From the NCBI RefSeq assembly GCF_011299575.1, contig NZ_CP049863.1:3633134-3697133 (forward strand): 64,000 nt of DNA, given 5' to 3'. The notes under the pieces were generated by a model. That model had not been told where the DNA came from and ran no database searches. It saw only the letters and a program-made list of their open reading frames with translations. This DNA is from Leucobacter viscericola (GTDB taxonomy: Bacteria; Actinomycetota; Actinomycetes; Actinomycetales; Microbacteriaceae). Made by a program: the position numbers and the translations under genes. This document shows positions 41,898 to 49,334 of the stretch, piece by piece (the stretch's first letter is position 1; the number at the start of each line of letters is the position of its first letter).

Positions 41898-43000
41898 CTA
41901 AGCTGCGATTCCTTCCTGCGCCTCGGACGCCCTTTCGACAAGGGTCTTGTAGTAGGTGTCGCGCGTCTCCAGCCAGGTTGCCCCGTCGACATAGTATGGC
42001 TCCGGCCTCAGGGAAATGCCATGCGCCGACTTGCCCTTCTTGCTATCAGCGTCGTTGCGTCGATCAATTTCCCTCTTTGCAACGCACTCATCTTCCTGGA
42101 TGGAGAACTGCACGCCGCCCGTTTCGTCGTGGCACATCCAGACGGGCATTCCGCATTGGCCGCAGCGCTCCTGCTCCATGATTTGCAGAGCTTCGATGAG
42201 AAGGAAGTCGTGGTGGCGCCAAGGGAGCGTTGGGTCCTCCCGGAATAGCATGGCCGTAGGCCGTATTCCTGCCGCGATCGCCGCGCGGATCAGGGTGACA
42301 TATCTCGCTCCGGCCGAGCTGGCGAGATAGCCCGCTAAAAATCCGCGCTATCGAGCGCCTCCTCGGAGATGGCGGCTCGATTGAGTAGCGCGTTGAGGGC
42401 CCGATCCAGCTGTCGCTGCTGCTCCTTGGGTGCGTAGTTGCGCAGGCTTGCGGCCTCCTCGAGTCGCAGCTTGTCCTTGCGAGCGCCTGTCGAATTGTCC
42501 ATGATGCTCACCAGCGTCGAGACGAGGGCGCGAGCAAACCACTCCTTCTGATACTCCTCGAGCTTGTTATCGGGCACCGGCAATGACTTGAGCCCGACTG
42601 CCTCCAGACTTTCCTTCTGGAGCAATTCTTCGGCAATCGGGGGAATCCACTGAAGGGTGACCGTGAGGGAGTCTCGCTTGATCTCGGCGGCCGTTTCACG
42701 AATCTTCTCCTGAAGAGCCTTGATCCGCTCCCCGTCGCGGCTCTCTTCGTCTTTCGATTCTTCGTCGTGCAGCTCTCCGACGAGGCCAGACTTCGAGTAG
42801 CCCATAGGCACGCCTAGTGCGTTCTTTTCTTCTCGAACGTAGCCAAGCTTCGTGCCCAGCTCCTCGTTCATGTAGAGGGTGACGATTTGTGGGTCTCGCT
42901 TTGGGCGGTTGACGAGTCGGTCGAGGAGATCGAAGTCTTTGCGCTCCTGCTGTACTTCTTCCACAAGCTCGTTGGTGCTGGCGTCGATTGATTCGGTCAT
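41898..43000 (-). CDS. tail assembly chaperone, -1 frameshift fusion (G-T)
   Basis: The frame 41898-42337 is in -1 phase to the chaperone gene and has no good start of its own: ATG 42251 lacks a ribosome site and the open frame continues upstream to the shift site. Slipping on the T run at GAT-TTT-TAG continues as LAGYLASS and gives a fusion of about 222 + 145 residues. The extension has a Cys pair (CGQCGMPVWMCHDETGG). G/T chaperones bind the tape measure during tail assembly; the ratio is set by frameshift frequency. Confidence 0.7.
42335..42343 (-). other. programmed -1 frameshift site
   Basis: Five T in a row (minus strand) directly before the UAG stop: the Phe tRNA on TTT can re-pair one base back on TTT, after which TTA-GCG-GGC is read. 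Confidence 0.6.
42335..43000 (-). CDS. tail assembly chaperone (G-type)
   Basis: 221 acidic residues, GGAGG ribosome site. Stands between the tail tube genes and the tape measure, as chaperones of siphoviruses do, and ends at the slippery site. Contains DSLTVTLQWIPPIAEELLQKE and RNYAPKEQQRQLDRALNALLNR helices. Confidence 0.8.
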   Translation of the reverse strand: MTESIDASTNELVEEVQQERKDFDLLDRLVNRPKRDPQIVTLYMNEELGTKLGYVREEKNALGVPMGYSKSGLVGELHDEESKDEESRDGERIKALQEKIRETAAEIKRDSLTVTLQWIPPIAEELLQKESLEAVGLKSLPVPDNKLEEYQKEWFARALVSTLVSIMDNSTGARKDKLRLEEAASLRNYAPKEQQRQLDRALNALLNRAAISEEALDSADF

Positions 43001-43022
43001 GTGATCCTCCAGGTTGGTAGTG

Positions 43023-43775
43023 CTAGGAAACGGTGATGCTCAGCGGCGTGCCGGGTGCTGAGCCTGGGTAAGTGGCAGTGATGCTTGCTGTGCCAGCGGT
43101 CTTGGGGATAGCCCAGCCGTGCGGTAGCGGTTCAAGAACTGCGTCATCGCTTGAGGTGTACTGGGCGCCTACCGTGATGTCATTGCCCTCGTAGAGAGCG
43201 TTCAGGCAGAGCGGCTTGCCGATCGTTGCCGTGGAGCCACCGACCGGCGTCAGGGTGACGCTCGTTGCTGGTGATGAGGGCACGATCGCGTTAATTCCAG
43301 CCTGGCCGAGGGGGCGGAAATTGACCTTGAAGCTATATCCGGTATCAGCTCGCTCGTGCGTCTCCGCGTCGGTAATAACCCGGTATAAGTTCCAGACTTG
43401 GCCCGCTTCTGCTGGCGTAGAGATTGGCAGCACTCCACGAATCGCTACGACGAGCTTGGAGTGGGGCACGATGACGAGATCGTGAATCTGCTTAATGATG
43501 CCTGTATCGCCAGGCTTCGGAGTCAAGAAAGATGCGGTTCCGCCGAACTGAAGGAGGGCTCGCATCTGCGCGCCAGCCTCATCCTCAAGAGTTGGGTCCT
43601 CATCCATGCTGGAAGCCTGCACGTTGAGATCAAACTGATCCCACCGCATAGCTGCGCGCGCAGGGACGAGAGCATTAATCTCCGCTTCGGTGGCGGCGTC
43701 GATATTGGCAATGGCCGTCTCTACGCCAAGGCGTACCTCGACGTTCTTGTTACTGGTAACTCGAGTATCAGTCAT
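43023..43775 (-). CDS. tail tube-type protein with Ig-like C-terminal domain
   Basis: 250 residues. First ~165 resemble a tail tube protein; residues ~170-250 (TSVTLTPVGGSTATIGKPL, TASITATYPG) look like a bacterial Ig-like (Big2) decoration domain, which often protrudes from siphovirus tails. AAGGA ribosome site. Probably the major tail protein or a close partner of the next gene's product. Confidence 0.75.
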   Translation of the reverse strand: MTDTRVTSNKNVEVRLGVETAIANIDAATEAEINALVPARAAMRWDQFDLNVQASSMDEDPTLEDEAGAQMRALLQFGGTASFLTPKPGDTGIIKQIHDLVIVPHSKLVVAIRGVLPISTPAEAGQVWNLYRVITDAETHERADTGYSFKVNFRPLGQAGINAIVPSSPATSVTLTPVGGSTATIGKPLCLNALYEGNDITVGAQYTSSDDAVLEPLPHGWAIPKTAGTASITATYPGSAPGTPLSITVS

Positions 43776-43784
43776 TGGAGTTCC

Positions 43785-44372
43785 TTACGCTGTAAGCTCT
43801 GCGGCGAACTGGACGATGTTCTTGGGGATGAAGGTCTGTCCGACCGTGATGTTGGCACCGTTCGCATATGCCGGGATCTGAACGTCAGTGCCAACAAGGT
43901 AGTAATCCCAGCGCTCACCAACTACCGCCAACTCGGTCTGCTTTACGCCGATCCGGTGGGCAATGATGTACGGTACGTCAGGTGCGAATGTCAGCTTATT
44001 GAAGAGATTGTATGCACCGTTGGCGGTGAGGTCCTTGTCGCGAAAGCCAGTCATTGCGGCCTCAAACTGCTTAGTAGTGAGTTCCTCAACTTGGCCCACA
44101 TCGCAAATCACACGGTCAGTGTCAGCCTCAGAATCAGTGAGACCCAGGGTCATGTCATCCTTCACTGCGCAGGAGACGTTTCCGCCACCGCTTGCGTTGG
44201 GATGCCCGGAACTCGTTACTGGAATCCAGTGGTTCAACGCTGTGGTTGTGAGCCCGTCACTCGTGAGGGGCGTAAGTCCATTTGAATGGATCGCCTGGGC
44301 GTTACCAAGTGGGTCAACGTAAGCGGGGATGAGAAGAACGGTCTCATTTCCGCGTAGGACGCGATCAGACAT
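43785..44372 (-). CDS. tail tube-type / major tail protein
   Basis: 195 residues, beta-rich, with LTDSEADTDRVICDVGQVEELT and WDYYLVGTDVQIPA segments seen in actinophage tail-tube proteins. GGAGAGCAAGG ribosome site, overlapping the 65-residue gene by 8 nt. Two tube-like genes stand in tandem; which one is the bulk tube subunit cannot be told from sequence alone. Confidence 0.7.
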   Translation of the reverse strand: MSDRVLRGNETVLLIPAYVDPLGNAQAIHSNGLTPLTSDGLTTTALNHWIPVTSSGHPNASGGGNVSCAVKDDMTLGLTDSEADTDRVICDVGQVEELTTKQFEAAMTGFRDKDLTANGAYNLFNKLTFAPDVPYIIAHRIGVKQTELAVVGERWDYYLVGTDVQIPAYANGANITVGQTFIPKNIVQFAAELTA

Positions 44373-44562
44373 CCTTGCTCTCCTTCGATTTTGATTCGGA
44401 CTTGCTGGCGGCGCCCTTGGCCTGGAGGTCCTTTATGGAGACACGGGGCTTTGCGGTCTCACGAACCTCTGCCACCAGATCGCCCATGCCGCGAGCGGTG
44501 GTGGGGTGCATTTCGCTGACTAGGCCCGTCTCGCGGTGCCGGTATTTCCTAAACTCAGGCAT
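44365..44562 (-). CDS. small basic structural-region protein
   Basis: 65 residues with HRETGLVSEMHPTTARGMG and a Lys/Ser/Glu tail (SKSESKSKESK). Short proteins of this type occupy the same slot before the tail tube gene in many actinophages. Leaderless: ATG lies 6 nt after TAAACT. Function unknown. Confidence 0.65.
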   Translation of the reverse strand: MPEFRKYRHRETGLVSEMHPTTARGMGDLVAEVRETAKPRVSIKDLQAKGAASKSESKSKESKDV

Positions 44563-44568
44563 GTCGAC

Positions 44569-44588
44569 AGTTTACAGCATATACATAG
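44569..44588 (-). promoter_or_regulatory. leaderless late promoter before tail tube genes
   Basis: Minus strand: CTATG, 7 nt, TGTAAACT, 6 nt (GTCGAC), ATG 44562. Confidence 0.7.
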
Positions 44589-44595
44589 CCAGTGC

Positions 44596-45039
44596 TCAGG
44601 AATGGCTTAGGTTGATGGTTGCGGTGAAATATCGCTGAAGCTCAACTCGGCTCGGCATGTTGTCTGTCGACTGGAGGGCATATGAGAAGCTCGCGCCTCC
44701 ACGAAAGCCGGTCGAGTTGTCGCCGTCAGGAGACCAGTCAAGGAAGGAGGCATCTAGCTCGTCTGCAAGGTTCTCGGCCGAGTCGCCGTCTGAGCAGTAG
44801 AGAAAAATGCTCACGGGCCAAAGGTGGGGATAGTCCTGTTCGCCGTCGCCGATCGTTCGCCCGTAGCCAGGAACAGGGCGCCCAAAGTGCAAAACCGCAT
44901 AGGGCTCCATTCGCCCATAAGCATCGGATCGCGGCGTGAAGCCTTTCTTGACCTCTGTAGTGAATACGTCAGATACGCTGCTTAGGCCGAGGACGCGAGA
45001 CTTGATTGCGGCGCGAGCGTTGCTCATATCGAGGCTCAT
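44596..45039 (-). CDS. tail terminator-type protein
   Basis: 147 residues, ATGA overlap with the upstream gene. Length, place and MSNARAAIKSRVLGLSSVSDVFTTE start fit tail terminator / minor tail U-like proteins that cap the tube and join head to tail. Confidence 0.65.
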   Translation of the reverse strand: MSLDMSNARAAIKSRVLGLSSVSDVFTTEVKKGFTPRSDAYGRMEPYAVLHFGRPVPGYGRTIGDGEQDYPHLWPVSIFLYCSDGDSAENLADELDASFLDWSPDGDNSTGFRGGASFSYALQSTDNMPSRVELQRYFTATINLSHS

Positions 45040-45476
45040 GAGACCTTGAATCCTAACTGGGCTAATTTGTGTTTGAGTTCTGTGACAGCAATCAGGTGGG
45101 GCGTTTGGATTGCTTGCATTGGCACAATTCGACTGTTGCCGCCTTCCTGGTAGTTGACGCGGGCAAGAGTCGTCTGTGGCGTATCCTCAAGCCAGCCGAA
45201 TGAGAGTTGTGCCCGCTCTTTGCCCGCGGCCTCCAGGTTTTGTCGAATTGCGAGGTACATTGCGTCAGTTTCTCGTCGACCGGCCTGACCACCGCGCCTG
45301 GCCCTCGCTTCTCCGGTAGGGGTTGTTGCGTTGCTTACTGCCTCGCGAATATCAATGACCGCCTGTCTTCCGACAAGCGAAAGGGCCTCGATTGCTTCCT
45401 CATGCAAGCTGCTTCCGAATGCAGAAAGGTTCTCGGTGAGTTTTTCGGGGTTACCCTTGATCCACCTGATACCCAT
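45036..45476 (-). CDS. head-tail joining protein (HK97 gp10-like)
   Basis: 146 residues from ATG 45476, chosen for the TAATG overlap with the upstream stop; a longer frame to 45581 is a shadow extension. Helical start (LTENLSAFGSSLHEEAIEALSLVGRQAV) and TPTGEARARRGGQAGRRET segment are characteristic of HK97 gp10-type neck proteins. Confidence 0.7.
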   Translation of the reverse strand: MGIRWIKGNPEKLTENLSAFGSSLHEEAIEALSLVGRQAVIDIREAVSNATTPTGEARARRGGQAGRRETDAMYLAIRQNLEAAGKERAQLSFGWLEDTPQTTLARVNYQEGGNSRIVPMQAIQTPHLIAVTELKHKLAQLGFKVS

Positions 45477-45889
45477 TAGGGCATCACCGGGAGAACCGCC
45501 AGCTCCGTGAGGGTGTTGATTGTCCGAAGGGCCGCCTCGCTTGAGTTTACGGAGTCGGTGACAGTGAAGCCGTAGTGACATAGATTGGGGTCTCGATCGG
45601 CAAAGTGGACCCTGATTAGCATGTCTTTTCGTATGATGGGATCGGTCGGGCGCAGCTCAATTTCGAACTGAAAAGGCCGCTTCACGAGTTGCTGCCCTGA
45701 GTCGTGCGAGATTGAGGGATTTCGAACCTGCTGTACTCGTGCAGGGCGACGAGAGATAATCGCAGTCGGGTTTCCGCTCGCATCCTCTTGGGTCGAGTCG
45801 AAGATTGAGATGACCGCCTTGCGGAACTGCGCAGCAACGTTCTCGACGTCTTCCTGCCAAGCGTTGACCCCTAGGGCCGGAAGTCCCAC
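45476..45889 (-). CDS. head-tail connector (stopper-type)
   Basis: 137 residues from GTG 45889, overlapping the stop of the excisionase-like gene (TAGTG). Beta-rich (ARVQQVRNPSISHDSGQQLVKRPFQFEIELRP). By order it is the second connector or stopper; its upstream partner in the head module (47632-48051) is separated from it by the integration cassette. Confidence 0.6.
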   Translation of the reverse strand: MGLPALGVNAWQEDVENVAAQFRKAVISIFDSTQEDASGNPTAIISRRPARVQQVRNPSISHDSGQQLVKRPFQFEIELRPTDPIIRKDMLIRVHFADRDPNLCHYGFTVTDSVNSSEAALRTINTLTELAVLPVMP

Positions 45890-46131
45890 TACAAGACCTT
45901 TCGGCGTGCGTTTCGAGAACGCTGACTTTGGCCCGTTCGCTTCTCGAGCTTCACTGCTCGACGGCGTGCTTCGATGACCTCAGAAGGTACGAAGCCAAAC
46001 TTGGAACCGGGTTTCGCGCCAAGGTCAAGTGAGGGGATGGCGCCGCTATTTGCCAGTGCTCGCAGCGTGGGGGCTGAGACGCCAAGAATTTCTGCCATCT
46101 TGGCCGTACCTACAGGTGCTTCAGTGGTCAA
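45889..46131 (-). CDS. excisionase-like helix-turn-helix protein
   Basis: 80 residues from TTG 46131 with GGAGGAG upstream. MAEILGVSAPTLRALANSGAIPSL (about 12-35) is a MerR/excisionase-type helix-turn-helix, followed by a wing (KFGFVPSEVIEARRRA) and a basic tail. Next to attP, so most likely the recombination directionality factor; it may equally act as regulator of the tail genes it is co-transcribed with. Promoter region carries the ACACTAATGCG element and two operators. Confidence 0.65.
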   Translation of the reverse strand: MTTEAPVGTAKMAEILGVSAPTLRALANSGAIPSLDLGAKPGSKFGFVPSEVIEARRRAVKLEKRTGQSQRSRNARRKVL

Positions 46132-46205
46132 AGTAACTCCTCCTCGCCACTGATTTTAGCCCACTAATCACATATTTAGCCAGCTAAATAATCGCATTAG
46201 TGTTA
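46132..46205 (-). promoter_or_regulatory. promoter with two operators before excisionase-like gene
   Basis: Reading leftward: ACACTAATGC (to 46203), operator TTAG-CTGG-CTAA (46176-46187, plus strand TTAGCCAGCTAA), operator at 46156-46167, GGAGGAG, TTG 46131. Confidence 0.55.
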
Positions 46206-46213
46206 CGCGGGCT

Positions 46214-46480
46214 GTTGGCGTGCCAACACTCACGCCAACCTCCCAGGCGGTGTTCCTTGCCACGACTGGTGTTGGCGTGCCAACATCGACTTAGCGCGAA
46301 ATTGTGTGAGATGACGCATTTTCCGCATGAAATCAACGATAAACGGCGCAAGGTCGGGGTGGTTCACAGGGGTTCGAATCCCCTCAGATCCACTCTTAAA
46401 AAGTTACTCCGATCAGGAGTTTTCTAGGCCGTAAGCGCCGTTCCAGAATACCGTGCCAACAGGCACGCCAACATTGGACG
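46214..46480 (+). other. attP-like region with tRNA 3'-end core and integrase arm sites
   Basis: Core 46360-46393 reads as the 3' end of a tRNA gene: T arm AGGGG-TTCGAAT-CCCCT (46368-46384), acceptor strand CAGATCC, discriminator A; a short hairpin with T run follows (46406-46424). On both sides lie repeats of GTTGGCGTGCCAAC: 46214-46227, 46271-46284, half sites at 46231 and 46453-46472. This is the core-plus-arm layout of attP for a tyrosine integrase that targets a host tRNA gene. Confidence 0.7.
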
Positions 46481-47635
46481 GTGAGCCACATGGCCTCTAT
46501 TCAGCCTCGCACCAACAAAGACGGGACAATCTCCTTCCGCGTGATGTTCCGCATTGACGGAAGACAGGCGCAAGAATCATTCTTGACAGCCGAAACTGCG
46601 GAGCAATTCTGTGGTGTCATTGACCGCATCGGAGGGCGTGCTGCCCGCGAGCTCCGCATGGCACAGGAAATGGGCAGTGAGCAAGCGCCACTCCTTTCGG
46701 AATGGGTGCGCGAATACCTGGACCCTGAGAGCGGGCTACTAAGCGGCGTGACGGCCGGGACTCGTGATAACTATCGAATGATCGCGGAACGATCGTTCTT
46801 GCCCCGCCTGGGTGACTTTCCCGTGGATCTCGTTGACGAGGATGCTGTGCGGGCCTGGCTTAACTGGCAGATTGAGCAGCCGACCGTAAAGTACCCGGAT
46901 CGCACTATCTCGGCCAAATCGGTCAAGAACTATCACGCACTCCTGTCTGGCGCACTCGGGGCTGCGGCCAAGAGGGGAATCGTCGCCCGCAACGTGGCGT
47001 ATGGGCTCACTCTTCCGAAGGGCTTTCGTCCACCCATCTGCTTCTTGACCGAAGGCGAGTTCGCTTGTGTCTACCGCGCAACCCTTGAGTGGTACAAGCC
47101 ACTCATGCTCACCCTCGCCTCGACGGGCCTACGCTTCGGAGAGGCAACCGCCCTTACCTGGGCCGACCTGGTTATGGTCAATGGGGAGTGGTGCTTCGAC
47201 GTAAACAAGGCGTGGAAGCAGGGCGAGCGAGGGCAACGACGTGTATTAGGGCCACCAAAGTCTGGCGCTGGTGTGCGGCTGGTGTCCGTCTCGGTCGAGG
47301 TTGTTCAGGCGCTCGGAACGCCTGGCAAGTCTCACGAGCTGATCTTCAAAACGCGGGAAGGAGCCGTGGTCAGTGCTGGCACATTCGCGAAATATGGTCT
47401 CAAGCGTGCGGTGCGGATCTCTGGGATAAGCAAGGACCCCCGAAACCATGATCTTCGTCACTCGCACGCCTCCTGGCTTATTGCCAAGGGCGTGCCGCTG
47501 CCATATATTCAGCGTCGCCTCGGGCACGAGAATATTGATACGACGGTTCGCGTCTACGGGCACTTGATGCCAGATGCCCTCAATGCCACGCGAGAAGCTG
47601 CAGCGGATGCAATCAAGCTGGCGCTATTGGGCTAG
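46481..47635 (+). CDS. int: tyrosine integrase
   Basis: 384 residues from GTG 46481 (ATG 46490 possible). N-terminal arm-binding region about 5-60, SAM-like core-binding domain 75-170, catalytic domain 190-375 with R218 (STGLRFGEA), H323-x-x-R326 (HDLRHSHAS), H349 (RRLGHENI) and nucleophile Y359 (VRVYGHL). Integrates and excises phage DNA at attP just upstream. It converges on, and slightly overlaps, the connector gene ending at 47632 and reads opposite to all structural genes. Confidence 0.95.
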   Translation: MSHMASIQPRTNKDGTISFRVMFRIDGRQAQESFLTAETAEQFCGVIDRIGGRAARELRMAQEMGSEQAPLLSEWVREYLDPESGLLSGVTAGTRDNYRMIAERSFLPRLGDFPVDLVDEDAVRAWLNWQIEQPTVKYPDRTISAKSVKNYHALLSGALGAAAKRGIVARNVAYGLTLPKGFRPPICFLTEGEFACVYRATLEWYKPLMLTLASTGLRFGEATALTWADLVMVNGEWCFDVNKAWKQGERGQRRVLGPPKSGAGVRLVSVSVEVVQALGTPGKSHELIFKTREGAVVSAGTFAKYGLKRAVRISGISKDPRNHDLRHSHASWLIAKGVPLPYIQRRLGHENIDTTVRVYGHLMPDALNATREAAADAIKLALLG

Positions 47636-48051
47636 GGAAAGGTTGGGCGGGCGGGGTCTGTGAAGTCGGTGCCGGGAAATCTGACGATCTCCAGGAAATC
47701 GTCCGAGGCGAGTTCGTCAGCTGCATCGGCCTCGCCTCTCCACCAATCAGCCAGGGCGCGCAGCTCCCCGGCGCGCCGCTCGGTGGAGTGCCCCAGGTCA
47801 TTTGTCTTGATCGTGGCGCCCGTGGCGGCCGCAATGGCCGCGAGCTTCGCATATGCGCGCGCGGTTGCCCGAAGCACATTCTCATCCGCGCCAGCAAGGA
47901 GCACTTCAAGCTCGTCATCCGAGAAGTTTGCGTAGTTGACGACACTAGTCTCTACCGGCTCGAGTTCCGTGAAGTTGGTGTCACCAATGCTTAGTCGAAC
48001 TTGGCCGACAAGGGAATCCTTGTCGATGGGGCGTGCGCCGAGATTTATCAT
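47632..48051 (-). CDS. head-tail connector protein
   Basis: 139 residues, GGAG ribosome site. Helical with DDELEVLLAGADENVLRATARAYAKLAAIAA, typical of gp6/gp15-type head-completion adaptors located after the capsid gene. Its 3' end overlaps the integrase end by 4 nt, convergent. Expressed after a terminator and a new promoter rather than by plain read-through from the capsid gene. Confidence 0.7.
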   Translation of the reverse strand: MINLGARPIDKDSLVGQVRLSIGDTNFTELEPVETSVVNYANFSDDELEVLLAGADENVLRATARAYAKLAAIAAATGATIKTNDLGHSTERRAGELRALADWWRGEADAADELASDDFLEIVRFPGTDFTDPARPTFP

Positions 48052-48052
48052 T

Positions 48053-48130
48053 TCAGCTCCAGAGGAATTGGCCTGCCCCGCCGTTGGCTGGGAAACGATT
48101 TGGCGGGGCAGGGTGTGATTGGAGGATCAC
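48053..48130 (-). CDS. leaderless leader peptide (possible)
   Basis: 25 codons from GTG 48130, which lies exactly 6 nt after TAGAAT, to TGA whose bases adjoin the connector's ribosome site (GGAGC-TGA-A-ATG). Translation could couple to the connector gene. No homology known. Confidence 0.35.
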   Translation of the reverse strand: MILQSHPAPPNRFPANGGAGQFLWS

Positions 48131-48136
48131 GGTTAC

Positions 48137-48156
48137 ATTCTACCGGAACTTCATAG
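48137..48156 (-). promoter_or_regulatory. leaderless-type late promoter before connector
   Basis: Minus strand: CTATG, 7 nt, GGTAGAAT, 6 nt (GTAACC), GTG 48130. Restarts transcription after the terminator at 48173. Confidence 0.55.
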
Positions 48157-48172
48157 TAAACCCACAGAACGC

Positions 48173-48203
48173 AAATAACCCCAGCCGAAGCCAGGGGTTA
48201 TTT
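48173..48203. terminator. hairpin after major capsid gene
   Basis: Perfect 10-bp stem, AAATAACCCC (48173-48182) with GGGGTTATTT (48194-48203), 11-nt loop, T-rich on the exit side; 17 nt after the capsid stop. Probably limits read-through from the highly expressed capsid gene. Confidence 0.7.
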
Positions 48204-48219
48204 AGCCAGCAAATCCGGC

Positions 48220-49326
48220 TTAGGTGTTCGTGCCGTTCGAGAACACGATGCCCTCAGTCCACAGGAGGTCGGAGCCGTAGACGTGGCGCACCTTCGTCGA
48301 GATGGAGTCCGAGTCGAAGTCGCCATCCATGAACGGCACAGCGCCGCCAGAGAAGTTGACTGAGTTGGAGGACTTGACCCAGAACGATGGACGCTCAGCA
48401 CCGGCGAGGTAGTTGCGCGTCAGTACTGGGCGGGGGCCACCGATCGGGATGAGGATGAAGCCACGCCCGAAGTTCGGGTTGATGGCAGTCAGCCAGCGGT
48501 TCTCGAGCACGGTGATTTCCGCGCCGAGGTCGATCGTCTGCTCGAAGGCGACGGTGTCGATGGTCGAACCACCGGTGCCCTTCGTCTTCTTGATGATGCG
48601 GCCGGAGAGAGCCTGCTGTACGCGACCCTTCTGGCCGGGAGCCACCAGCATGACGAACTTCGAGAAATGGACCGGCGTGCCGTCGATCTTGAAGGACTGG
48701 GCCTTCTCGAGCGCAGCCTGGATCGCCACGATGTCCTCGAGCGACGGGTTGCCAGCAAGGGCACCTGCCGTGCCGAGCTTCGCAGTGTTGAAGCCGGTGG
48801 CCGTGACGAGGTTCTTCACCGGCTTGGAGTCCTCGAGCTGACGCGCGTGGATGCCGAACTCAGTGACCGAGTCGCGAACCAGATCGACGCGGGCGCCGCG
48901 CGAGTTCACGATGGTCTGCCAGTCGATTCCGAAAGCCTCACCGTACTGGTAGGCGGCCTTCTTCTTGTCGGTGGCCTGGAGCCCGAGCTGGGGGTAGCTC
49001 TGGCGGTTCCCGATGCGAGGCAGGGTGCCGGGCAGGAACGTCTCGCCGTGGTTCAGGTCGGCGATGTTGTCCTGGTTGAAGCCGTAGACCTTGACGGCCT
49101 CCTCTTCACCGATCGTCTGCACGGTCTCCTTGGAGGTGTACGACTCGAAGGTGGTCTCCACCTGGTCGTATTCCTTCTGGAGGATCGTGTTGATAACCGG
49201 ACGGAGCTGCGTCGGCAAGTCAGTGTGGGAAATCGACTCGGCGAAGCGGAGCTGCGCGTTGACGTCACCACTCTCGGCGGCCTTGAAGAGGGTTGCTGCC
49301 TTCTTCTGGGATTCAGTGAGTCGCAT
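48220..49326 (-). CDS. major capsid protein
   Basis: 368 residues, GGAG ribosome site. Long N-terminal helical part (1-75), E-loop-like region, and a C-terminal P/A domain with VTEFGIHARQLEDSKPVKNLVTATGFN and a strand-rich end. Position after protease-scaffold and decoration genes and before a connector fixes the role; it should have the HK97 fold and build the icosahedral head. A strong hairpin follows its stop. Confidence 0.9.
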   Translation of the reverse strand: MRLTESQKKAATLFKAAESGDVNAQLRFAESISHTDLPTQLRPVINTILQKEYDQVETTFESYTSKETVQTIGEEEAVKVYGFNQDNIADLNHGETFLPGTLPRIGNRQSYPQLGLQATDKKKAAYQYGEAFGIDWQTIVNSRGARVDLVRDSVTEFGIHARQLEDSKPVKNLVTATGFNTAKLGTAGALAGNPSLEDIVAIQAALEKAQSFKIDGTPVHFSKFVMLVAPGQKGRVQQALSGRIIKKTKGTGGSTIDTVAFEQTIDLGAEITVLENRWLTAINPNFGRGFILIPIGGPRPVLTRNYLAGAERPSFWVKSSNSVNFSGGAVPFMDGDFDSDSISTKVRHVYGSDLLWTEGIVFSNGTNT

Positions 49327-49334
49327 GGTTCTCC

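Noticed and set aside
46200..46427. Plus-strand 75-codon frame across attP, possible repressor split by integration
   Set aside because: No domain, biased composition, no ribosome site; it only reads through the arm repeats and tRNA-like core.
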